Assembly (NCBI GenBank): GCA_024220525.1
Contig: JAMYWO010000341.1
Location: forward strand, 1-38,195
Reading direction: 5' to 3'
DNA from: Cochliopodium minus
Lineage: Eukaryota; Discosea; Himatismenida; Cochliopodiidae
DNA length: 38,195 nucleotides
In this document: piece after piece, positions 29,401-38,195 of the stretch
Position numbering within the stretch: position 1 is the stretch's first letter
Layout of the letters: every line of letters begins with the position of its first letter
The notes under the pieces: model-generated
Told to the model about the DNA's origin: nothing
The model's database searches: none
Seen by the model: the letters and a program-made list of their open reading frames with translations, nothing else
Position numbers and translations under genes: made by a program

Positions 29401-31193
29401 TTTCAAAGCAACACTGTCCTCTGAGTTGGAGTATTCGTTCCATCTTTTCTCAAGGAAATCCAACAAGTCTTTTCCAGATATGAAAAAGGTGTAAGTGAGA
29501 AAGAAAGTGTCACTAAAATCTTCGCTAAAATCTTGCAAAAGAAAATCAATGATTCCTTCAAGTGTTCCAGACTCAACAACAGGAGGATCAAAACTTGAAA
29601 ATCGGATATTAGGCAAATTGTGCATTCCCACAACTGCAAACAAGTGTTTTGGATGAGCCCAAAATTGTTTGACTTGCATCATTGACATGTCAGGAATTTG
29701 AATGGGAACTGGAGAAATCAACGAAAATTGATTGCTGACAGTATCTTTTTGAGATCCCCATATGTAAACATTTCCATCGTGTACACAAACGCAATAATAT
29801 GGACCACATGAAAATATAGGATCGGTTTTTGTTTTTGTATCGTTGGATTTCTTTTTCTTCAAAAAATTGAAACGAGATTCCTTCTTTTCAGGAACAGTTT
29901 TGGTGCCAAAATTGATTTTTTCGAAACTTTGTTTGACAGCTACTCCAGAGCTGTTCGTAGCTACTGTACCAGTTTGCCCATGAGCTCCATAACCAATCGA
30001 GTAAAAATCACCGTTGTCTAATTAGAAAATGTAAAAGATTTAAGAAATGGGAAAGATTATTTATTATTTGTTAAGAAAGAATATTTGTTAAGAAAGATAA
30101 TTAATTTTTAATTTACCTGAAAGTGCGATCAAAAAATTATAGCCAAGTTGTACTTTTACCATCTTAACATCAGGCCCAACCAACTTGATTGGTTTGCTGA
30201 TTTCGGACATGCTGTCCCAAGTCTTCCCCCAATAATAGACCTCTCCCTTTTGAGTCACCAAAGCAGAAGAGTATTCGAAAGTGGCAATCGAAACGACATC
30301 TCTCACATTGAGTTCATTTGGTGACGCAGATGATCTCATTGATTTGGGTGGTATGCTAGGATTTCCAAGTGCAGATCTCTCATTGACTCCGAATGTGTAT
30401 GCCTTGCCTTTGTTGGTGACAAAAATGGAATGTTTTTCTCCACACAGTATCTCCTTGATCACATGTGTTTTACAAACGATTTGTGGTGAGACGATTGGTT
30501 CATCAAAATCGGGATAGACATCTCCACATATATATGCTTCTCCCTTTGCTAATATTTTGAAAATACAGTTTATTCTTTATGTATTTCTATCACATATTAA
30601 GATTATATATGTTGGCTGATATTCAGAAGATTTATATTTTTTTCAAATAAAAATGCCAAATGATCAAGATTTTTTGGTGAAATAAATTTTAAACTTATAT
30701 TAAAGATATTTGCTTATGATTTTATTATTTGGCTAAAATATTTGTTACTATTCAGAAAGGTTGATTTATCTGCCCCTGCTGATATTGATACGATTATATG
30801 TTTCGATATTGAATCAATTATTTTGGGTTGGTTGATGGATGTTTTATCATTGTGACCCAGCTGCCCTTTAGATCCATTCCCCCAAGAATAAACCAACCCC
30901 TCTGATAAAAGAAGAACATGTTCTCTCCCTACTGCAGCTATTTTTATATTTTTCAAGGCCACCAAATTTGTCGAGAGATTGTCATAATTGAATAATCCAA
31001 AGAGAAAATTTATGGCTATATTCAATTTTGTTGAAGATTAAAAAGAATGGATTTGTTGAACTTATTCAACATATATATAATTTTTCGATTTACCATCCCC
31101 TTTAAAATTATCTTCCGAGACCATGGAGTTGTCAGATGATTTTGAGATTTCTTTTTCTCCTTCCTCAATAATATTGGTCTGATTCCTTCTCAT
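26478..31193 (-). CDS. RCC1-repeat RasGEF with C-terminal helical and coiled-coil region
   Basis: Seven exons (31193-31094, 31015-30749, 30548-30117, 30017-28939, 28855-27685, 27341-27066, 26806-26478) join in phase to 1217 residues. Residues about 40-390 hold RCC1 blades (GLVYSWGNGSKGQLGHNDKT, KAYTFGVNERSALGN, NGDFYSIGYGAHGQTG, VYIWGSQ). A RasGEF_N (LTE) domain follows at about 412-520 (ESGTLEGIIDFLLQDFSEDF). The CDC25-type catalytic domain spans about 548-775 (NPKEVAEQICLVEQHIFSAI, NNFSAYTW, VPGVYCLGNHLTEFTYLEEM, then the terminal helices). Residues 776-1010 are helical and unassigned (LNNIAFNSKSGIHAFANEYF). A coiled coil occupies 1017-1108. Known: CDC25 domains load GTP onto Ras/Rap. Inferred: a Ras-family activator with a propeller for targeting. 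WASP starts 580 bp away, divergently. The last two introns, 343 and 259 nt, are longer than usual. Confidence 0.88.
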
Positions 31194-31771
31194 TGTCTAA
31201 TTTATTTTTTTGAATTTTCTTTCCAATTTTTATTATAATTTTTCTTTTGATAAAATATTCGAGATTATTTCATCAAATTTTGATTAAATAAACATACAAA
31301 CACAAATATTGAACATATTTTGATAGCAAAAATGATAAAGATCATAATTTTATTAGAGAGATTATCTCTTTTTATTGACCAATTCATCCTTGTCGGTTGA
31401 TTGTTTTGTTTGGCAATAAGATTCAACTGACAACTTTAATGGTTCAACTGACATCAAAAGGTAAATTGAGGCTCAGAGGGATACTCATTTAATACAAAAC
31501 ATTGATATCTATCAATGAAGCTATCCATTTGAATATTGGATTGAACCTTCTCTTTATTTGATTTTTTTTTTCTTTCAAATATTTTTTTATATTTTAGTTT
31601 GCCTTTAAAAAAAGATCAATATTTGACAAAAAAGAACACTTAATTTTGTTTTCTCTGATTGTTTTATATTTCAATCTAAAACAAAAAAGCTTTGATTTTT
31701 TCAATACAATCAAATAAAAATAAAAATATAAATTAAAAAAAAAGACTCTTTATTTGTGAATTTAAAAACAA
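31194..31771. promoter_or_regulatory. Divergent intergenic region between RasGEF and WASP
   Basis: About 580 bp separate two start codons on opposite strands, so both promoters must lie here. It is AT-rich, with one locally GC-richer part (31380-31500) holding two copies of TTCAACTGACA about 20 bases apart. No TATA element can be told from the AT background. Confidence 0.4.
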
Positions 31772-33068
31772 ATGAGTATAAATAATAACCAATTATCAAC
31801 AATAAATAGGGTTATTGGATCAAATGTAAGAAAATAAACCCATTTTTTATAAAAATATTTAAAAATTTTTGAAAGGGATATTAAATTTTTTTTCTTTTAT
31901 TTAGTCTTTGAGTTCTGCAATTGTAAGATTATACAGAACAACAGGAAATGATTGGGAATATACAGGAATTATTGGAGCAGCAGCGCTTTCAAAAAAGAAT
32001 GGATTTGCAACAATCTCACTTGTGGATCTTGATAGAGGAGTGGAATTGTTTTCAGAAGAACTTTATGTCAATTTTAATTATCAAACACCAAAACCATTCT
32101 TTCATTTTTTTGAAGTTCAAGATTGTGTTGCAGGATTTTCCTTTGCAGACGATTCAGAAGCAAGTAATTTTGCAAATCAAGTGAATCAAAACAAACCATC
32201 AGGAGGAAGAATGCCCCCACCAATAAATTCACCTCCACCAATAAACTCACCCCCACCACAACAAAATTACAGCCAACCTCCACCACAACCACAACAAACC
32301 TCAATTCCAATTCAACAACCAAAATCCAATCCTCCACCACCTTCATCACAAGATAAAAAGAATGCGAAGAAAAAAGAGGGAGGATTCTTCTCTAAATTGT
32401 TTGGAGGAGGAGGAGGGAAGAAAGAGGAAGAGGAAGTTCATGAAATTAGTGCTCCAACCAATTTCAGACATGAATCTCATATTGGTTGGGATCCAGTGAA
32501 TGGATTCGATATCAGAAACATCCCTCCTGCATGGAAAGAGCTCTTCAAAAAAGCAGGTGTGAAGAAGAGTGATTTGCAAGATAAAGAGACTGCAAAGATT
32601 GTGATGGAAACAATTGTTGAGAATATAGGAATGCCAAGTGATACGCCTCCTCCTCAAACACCCAATCGTCCTCCACCTCCTCCTCTCGGTAACAACAACA
32701 CACCACCTCCTCCAACCCAAGATATGGGATCAAATGCACCACCTCCTCCAATGCCTCCTCCACCTCCCACTTTCGACGGTCCTCCACCTCCAATGCCTCC
32801 TCCAATGAATGATAACAAACCTACTCCTTCTAATAATCATGGTGGTCATTCTGGAGGTAATGCTCCTCTTTCTTTTGCTGAACAGTTGTTGAAAAAGCAG
32901 GGAACTGGTTTGAAGCCTGTTGATAAGATTGAGACCCTCCCTTCTCTCCCTGAAGATACTGGTGGACTTGCCAATGCTTTGGCTTCTGCTCTCAAAAACA
33001 GAAGAGGTGTCATCGAAGATGAAAAAGACTCTGATGACAATGATTCTGGTGATGAATGGAGTGAGTAA
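31772..33068 (+). CDS. WASP-family actin nucleation-promoting factor
   Basis: Two exons (31772-31825, 31905-33068) join in phase to 405 residues. Order: WH1 domain (about 20-115; AIVRLYRTTGNDWEYTG through FFHFFEVQDCVAGFSFAD), a Pro-rich linker, a basic patch (KKNAKKKEGGFFSKLFGGGG), a CRIB motif at about 199 (ISAPTNFRHESHIGWDPVNG) with its autoinhibitory GBD extension, a second poly-Pro tract, a WH2 (SFAEQLLKKQGTGLKPVDK), the central helix (GGLANALASALKNRRGVIED) and an acidic tail with the Arp2/3-contacting Trp (DSGDEWSE). Every part of a WASP is present. Known: Rho/Cdc42/Rac-GTP frees the VCA end, which activates Arp2/3. Inferred: branched actin assembly for movement or uptake. Codon use is richer in C than in neighbours because of the poly-Pro tracts. 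Confidence 0.95.
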
Positions 33069-33221
33069 AATCCATGACTTTCTTTTTTCTTGATCCTGTC
33101 ATTAAAAAACTATCTTACACAAAGCTATTTCCTTTTTTAAATTTTTTTTTTGACTTTATCGTTTTAAACAATTATTATTTCGTTTTGGTAAAAGTTTTCA
33201 AAAAAAAAAAACTGATTGAAA

Positions 33222-33440
33222 ATGTTAACACAGTATCTCCATAAATATTGGATTCTCTTCCTCCTCTTGAAGAATCGGCACAAACAATGTTGTACTGTGA
33301 GAAAGTCAAGAGACGTTCTTGAGATAGGAAACGAAGTTGGTGAGGCTGCAAGAGAGGGAGCCACAGAAAGGCAAAGTGAGTTGATTTCCTTGGTAAAAAA
33401 GTTATACGTAAATGTCAAAAAAACAAATTTGAGATTTTGA
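33222..33440 (+). CDS. Possible small protein downstream of WASP
   Basis: A 72-residue frame: MLTQYLHKYWILFLLLKNRH, a Cys pair, then an amphipathic helix (EIGNEVGEAAREGATERQSE). GC content is higher than in the flanks, which suggests coding. The minus strand also reads openly over the same bases. No domain recognised. The rest of 33069-33539 shows nothing else. Confidence 0.3.
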   Translation: MLTQYLHKYWILFLLLKNRHKQCCTVRKSRDVLEIGNEVGEAAREGATERQSELISLVKKLYVNVKKTNLRF

Positions 33441-33539
33441 AATAAAATTAAATTTGAGTCTTTTAATTTCCATCCTCAATTAGAAATTTCAAAAAACTAA
33501 CAAGCTTTAAATGATATAAGCAGTTTCCTTTTAAAAATT

Positions 33540-35491
33540 TCAATTTTCAAAAAATTTAAGAGGCAATCCATTCTTGAATTTGGTGGTTATTGATAGAGAG
33601 TCAAATACCAAACTCCAATTTTTATCTAATTCCCAACCCTTGAAGTTTTTGAGTATGATTATAAAAGTAACCAATATCTCTGAGGTTGCAAATTTATCGC
33701 CAGGGCATCTTCTTGGGCCATAACCTGTTTCAAATAAGTTATTTTTAAAGTTTGTTAAAAATTTTTTTACCAAAAGGAAAGTATGCATTTTTTTGAGCTT
33801 CTTTGGATTTATTGTCAAGAAATCTTTCAGGATAGAATTTGAGAGGATCTTCCCAGTACTTTGAGTCCAAGTGAGCCAAAAAAGTGGGACAAGAAACTAA
33901 AGTTCCCTTTGGAATGTGATATCCACATAATTCTACATCTACTTCTGCAAGTCTTCCAGTCACCTTTTGAAAAGAATATTAATTAAAACAATAAATAAAA
34001 AAAAATAAAATAAATAAAATAAAAGTAAATTTAATTAAATTTAAAAATGAAAATTTCTGGAGAATTACTGCTCCGACTGGAGGGATTAATCTTAAAGTTT
34101 CTTTGACTATTGCATTACAAAGAGGAAAATTTTGAAGATCTTCGAAGGTGAGGCTCTCACCATCAAGCACACTTGCGATCTCTTCTCTGCCTTTTTTGAT
34201 GTACTCTGGGAATTTAGCCAAAAAATATAAAACGGATGTCAAAGCAGAAGAACTAGTATCTTCATAAAAATTTTTATTTAATAAACAAATTTTGATTATA
34301 TTATATTACCATGTCCTGCAAAGAAAAAAAGAAAAATATTATTGTGTAATTCTTTGCTTGTGAGATTTAAGTTTTCTTCTTTTTCTGCTTCGAGTATCAA
34401 ATCGAGCAAATCTTTATGTTTATTATCCGACTCACTTTTATTGTTTTTCTCCCTCCTTTCAACGATAATGTCGTGGATCCATTTGTCTACCAAGACGCAG
34501 GTTTCGTTGACAAGCTTGTTGTTTTTGAGAGGTAAATTATCATAAAGGGATTTGAACAAAACAGAAGGAAGATTAAACAAGTTTCCTAAAAAAGAAAAAT
34601 TTTAAATTTTTTTTAAAAAAATTAAAAATTATAGAAGAAAAATTTTAAAAAATATAAAGGAAGGAAATTTCACCTAAAATAGTTTTCATGTAACCCAATT
34701 CTTTATTTTGGGAGCCAATTAATGAATCAAAATCATACCCAAACCCAGCCTTGCCTATCACATCGAAAGTGAGCAATGTGAACTGTTCGTTCATATCTAT
34801 CTTTTCACCCTTTTTCTCTTTGATCTTTTTGACCAGTGTGTTGGCCATTTTGGAGAAAATTGGTATGAATTCCTTTATCTTGGAATAACTCATTGCTGAA
34901 TTGATTGCCTTTCTTTGTTTTCTTAATTTTATTTTAAAATTTAGAATTGTCAGATTCAAGAATTCGAGAAATTATTTGCATTTTAATATTCCAATATAAC
35001 CAAATATATAAGAAAAATAAATAAAAAAATGTGGTTTCATACATCCATGGTTCATCATTTAGCATCAACAAACTATCCATTAAGTATTTTTTGAACAATT
35101 TTCCCATCACACTCATCTCATTTGGCTTCGTGAAGTTTTTCATCGACAATATATTCCTCAATTCATTCGGATTGCTTATAAAAGAGATTGGATTAAATAA
35201 ATATCATCAAGAATTATTTTATTTTCTTACGTGCAAGTGATAATTAACTTTGACATGAAAAATAGGCCGTATAATTCTCCCTTCTTTTCTCCATTTTTTG
35301 TCACTATTTCAAACATATCTTCCATATATGAATCTCTGCAAGGTGATTACGAATGATTCTAGGATGGTGAAATATCTAATGGGCTTGCCTGTTTTGATTT
35401 CTATTATCTTGCTTGTTCTTTTCCTTTCAATCATTTTGATCCATATATAAAATATGATCAATGCAACTGCCAAATAAATGAATATTGACAT
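33540..35491 (-). CDS. Cytochrome P450, one frame break near the N terminus
   Basis: Exons 35491-35231, 35174-35043, 34921-34674, 34585-34310, 34259-34069, 33963-33771 and 33724-33540 give about 495 residues. The N terminus is a membrane anchor (MSIFIYLAVALIIFYIWIKM). P450 hallmarks are all present: helix C (W-x3-R-K), helix I AGHDTSSSAL, helix K KETLRLIPP (E-x-x-R), the PERF region (FYPERFLDN) and the heme loop PFGYGPRRCPGDKFA with the Cys thiolate. Known: heme monooxygenase acting on lipophilic substrates at the ER. All later joins keep phase, but within the first exon the frame moves by one base near 35340 (after FVITLQ; the matching frame resumes at RDSYMEDMFEIV), with no splice pair to explain it. 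This could be a sequencing error, an allele or an early null. Substrate cannot be told. Confidence 0.88.
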
Positions 35492-35849
35492 TCAAAAAAA
35501 TAGGGGATGCGTTTTTATTTTAAATATAATTGAATTTAATTTTTCTTTTAAATAAGATCAAGAAGATAGGAACCAGAATTGAACAATTTGTGATCAAATT
35601 CTAATCAAAAAGAAATTTTTTTTTCAATTTCTCCAAAAATAAATTAAGCTGAAAATTTAGTTCATTGATTAATGTTTTGCAGATAATACATCTTCCATGA
35701 AATGTCATACATCTTATGAATGAATATAATTATAATTCATTAATTTTATTAAAGATAAAAATTTCTTTACTATTGTTTGAGTATTGAGAAGTGAAGCCAA
35801 ACCAAATTGTAATATTTTATTGAGAAACATTAAAATAAAAAAAATTTAA

Positions 35850-37521
35850 ATGAACAATCATTCTTTCATATATCTTGGTAAAAACCTTTTATATTTATCA
35901 AAATTATAAATATGAAATGTGCACAGAAACTGGAGAATTATATGCTTTGGGAGATAATACTTATGGACAATTAGGAATAAACAATGTTTCTGCAATATAT
36001 TCATGTATGACTACAATGGTGATGAAAGATGAGACAATAAGGCTGATATCAGTTGCCCAAGATCATTCTTTCATATTGAAAGGTATTTTATTTCAGCTAA
36101 ATATTTTATTTATTTTAATCTTTAATTTCAAAAAAGAAAATGGAGAGTTAATTGGCTTTGGTGATTGAAATTCCAAGCTTCTATTGCTATTTTTAATCAA
36201 TTTGTATGTATTCAGGAAAAATAAATAGCCACGAACCATTAAAAGGAGACAATTTTAAAGTTTACATTAATGACGATAAAATAAGAAATGTGGTTAGTGG
36301 ATGCCAATTTTCATTAATTATTTATGGTAATTATTAAATGAAAATAAATTAAAATTAACAAAATTTTAATTAAATCTATAAATTTATTTTTACAAAAGAA
36401 AATGGAGATTCTTATTACTTTGATTCTTTCGAAAGAAAACCAACGTTTTTGTTCAACGAAAATATCAAGAAAATAGCTTGTGGAACAGGTTATGTGTTTC
36501 AAAGGGAGAATAATGAAGTTGTTTACAAAGGAGAAGTAATAATGAGGGATACTCCCCTCAAGAAAATTGTTTTTGGAAATGATTTTTTTATTTTACTTAC
36601 AGAAAATGGGGAAGTTTATATTCAGGGTGAATATTTAAGTAATAAAAAAAAATTAAGAAAATTACAAAAACAAATTTTTATTAAAAACAGGTGATAATAA
36701 GTACGGCCAGTTGGGCGTATTTAAAAAATCTGTGGACAAACTTTCTCTGTTAATGAGAGATAACAATATAAAAGACATTTTTTGTGGGTCTTACTCTTCC
36801 TACATTTTATTTTGTAAATCTTTATGGAATAGAAAATTTATGAAATAATGTTAAAAAATTTTAAAGATGATGGAACATTGAAAGGAGCAGGGTCTGAATT
36901 TTTTTTTAAAAAAAAAATGTTTTTGTAATGATCAAATTGGATATTAAGGAACAACCAATTAGGACAGTTGGCGTTGGGGGATGTAAAAAATAGGAATAGA
37001 TTCAAAGTAATTTTGAAAGATGATAACATTCAAAGCATTCATTGTGGATGGGGTCATGTCATTATCAGATTATGTGAATTTTATGAAGATTTTTTTTTTT
37101 TCTTTTCAATTAATTTTTTTAAAGATGATGGATGGACGAAAGGTTTTGGATGTTCTGCAAATGGCCAATTAGGATGTAGATCTAAAAAATATCCCATATT
37201 ACTTCATCATATCCCAAACATATCAATTCTGTGTAGTGGTGAAAAAGAATATTCAGAATGGAGGTAATTTTTTGTTAACAAAAAATTAATTGAATTGAAA
37301 TTAATCATTTTTTTGAAAGGCCTGAAATACATGTTCATTTAAAAAGCTCCTTCAAAAAAACAATTTTGACTTTCTTTTTGTGTTCATACAACTACAGAAT
37401 AAAACATAATTTTAAAGTTCCAAAGCCAGTCTTGTTTAATATAGTTAAAATGATCAATTTAATTGGCAATGAAAATGATCCTCGAGCAAAAGTTGAATCT
37501 TCTAATTGTATTATAAATTAA
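35850..37521 (+). CDS. RCC1-repeat protein with C-terminal W-x-P-E-x-H module
   Basis: Nine to eleven small exons join in phase (for example 35850-35877, 35927-36082, 36137-36160, 36216-36326, 36399-36626, 36691 onward, 36949 onward, 37125-37263, 37320-37521). The blades read GELYALGDNTYGQLG, DNKYGQLGVFKKS, GNNQLGQLALGDV and TKGFGCSANGQLGC, each followed by the strand in which RCC1 proteins carry G-x-x-H (for example IHCGWGHVIIRL). The C terminus reads EWRPEIHVHLKSSFKKTILT and ends in a helix (VPKPVLFNIVKMI), the same module as in the gene at 9142-10869. Introns fall at the same place in successive blades, as expected from exon-wise repeat duplication. Function unknown beyond a propeller scaffold. 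The first exon MNNHSFIYL could be the end of a blade whose start lies upstream. Confidence 0.75.
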
Positions 37522-38195
37522 ATTTGTGGAATAGAAACAAAACAACTTTATCTTTTTTTCTGGTTGTATAGGATTTTTTAAATAAAAATCTTTGAAATAT
37601 TGTTTGGAGTGTAGAAAGGCACAAGTATTTCCCTCAAAAAATTGATTCTTACTTTTGTTTTGATTCTGAAAATTAAATTGATTTCTTTCCTTTCACAATT
37701 TCTTTTTTGAGTTGGAAGAAAATTAATGTGATTAAATCACCACGATTCATTTTTTTTTTTAACTTTGGTTTTTCTCGTTCATATTAATATTAAAAAAAAT
37801 CAAAGATTCAAAAAACTTTCTAATTACTGGTATAAGATGTAGCCAATTGGTAGTATTTAATTTAATTTATTTGAGATTTTTAAAAGAAGATGAGTTTTAG
37901 ATATCCTTTTCAAAATTGTTAGTAAAAAAGGTCCCTTACCTCGCTAGTTGATCAATATTTTTGAAAGATTTAAAAAATTAGAACGTTAGTTTATTGTATT
38001 GAACAAATTAAACTCAGAAAAACAGGAAAGATTTTTTTAATTTTAACAGAGATGCAGAAATTCATTGATTATCTTCAAGGTTTTTTTAAAGAAAAAAAAG
38101 TGAAAAGTGAGTTGGGAGATGCTATCATTCTAGCCACCCTGATGTTTTAAAATGAAAAAAATAAACAAATGAACAACTTTTTAACTAGAAAGTAA
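37522..38195. other. Right-edge stretch, little identifiable
   Basis: AT-rich. The only candidate is a 32-residue frame at 38052-38150 (MQKFIDYLQGFFKEKKVKSE ... ILATLMF, TAA stop) preceded by an AG; it might be an exon of a gene continuing off the window. Nothing else seen. Confidence 0.3.

Noticed and set aside
32074-32805. Minus-strand frames rich in Val/Glu or Trp/Arg
   Set aside because: Reverse reading of the poly-Pro and CRIB regions of WASP.
1-38195. tRNA, rRNA or CRISPR arrays
   Set aside because: I saw no cloverleaf with A/B boxes, no ribosomal signature and no regularly spaced direct repeats; the tandem repeats present are simple AT satellites.

Overview
This is a nuclear window from an intron-rich, very AT-rich (roughly three quarters A+T by eye) protist. 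Introns are short (about 35-110 nt, a few longer), have GT...AG ends and are T/A-rich. Stops are TAA and TGA. The gene content (WASP, RasGEF and RhoGEF proteins, RCC1-repeat proteins, F-box/SPRY, cytochrome P450) suggests a free-living amoeboid protist. I cannot place it more precisely from the sequence alone. Most gene models below were built by joining exons whose splice phases agree and whose total length is a multiple of three; where that failed I say so.

Layout, left to right. 0.1-2.2 kb: a possible protein-kinase exon and two small cysteine-rich 'C-x2-C ... P-x2-F ... C-x2-C' module genes, with AT microsatellites and a short inverted-repeat element in one intron. 2.5-3.6 kb: an Asn/Arg/Ser-rich low-complexity protein. 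3.7-7.3 kb: an eight-exon gene for a 1041-residue protein that appears to join a Ham1-like nucleotide-pyrophosphatase region, an HDFGH domain and two degenerate ThyX domains. 7.4-9.1 kb: a DH-PH RhoGEF with a C-terminal membrane anchor. 9.1-10.9 kb: an RCC1-like protein. 10.9-12.1 kb: an XLF/Cernunnos-like end-joining factor. 12.2-13.5 kb: a conserved-looking multipass membrane protein. 13.6-15.9 kb: an exon fragment, a second copy of the inverted-repeat element and two more cysteine-module genes. 16.0-19.3 kb: a 5'-truncated ankyrin gene and two copies of a RING/TRAF-like coiled-coil gene, the second cut by a 383-base gap. 19.3-20.3 kb: a broken BRCT-like stretch. 20.3-22.1 kb: two tandem secreted phosphoesterase genes, the first truncated. 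22.2-24.2 kb: an F-box/SPRY gene. 24.4-26.0 kb: two related membrane-associated proteins. 26.1-26.4 kb: an opposite-strand fragment of the phosphoesterase. 26.5-31.2 kb: an RCC1-RasGEF gene. 31.8-33.1 kb: WASP. 33.5-35.5 kb: cytochrome P450. 35.8-37.5 kb: another RCC1-repeat protein.

How the genes fit together. Several belong to small-GTPase and actin signalling: a RasGEF, a membrane-anchored RhoGEF, and a WASP whose CRIB motif would read out a Rho-family GTPase; RasGEF and WASP are divergent neighbours. The XLF-like gene is DNA repair, and the Ham1/ThyX chimera points to nucleotide-pool metabolism. The rest are lineage-expanded domain families (RCC1, cysteine modules, F-box, ankyrin, phosphoesterases) with local duplications and decay. 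Single N characters at 13744, 15851 and 20309 coincide with abrupt changes of content, so the gene order across them should not be trusted.
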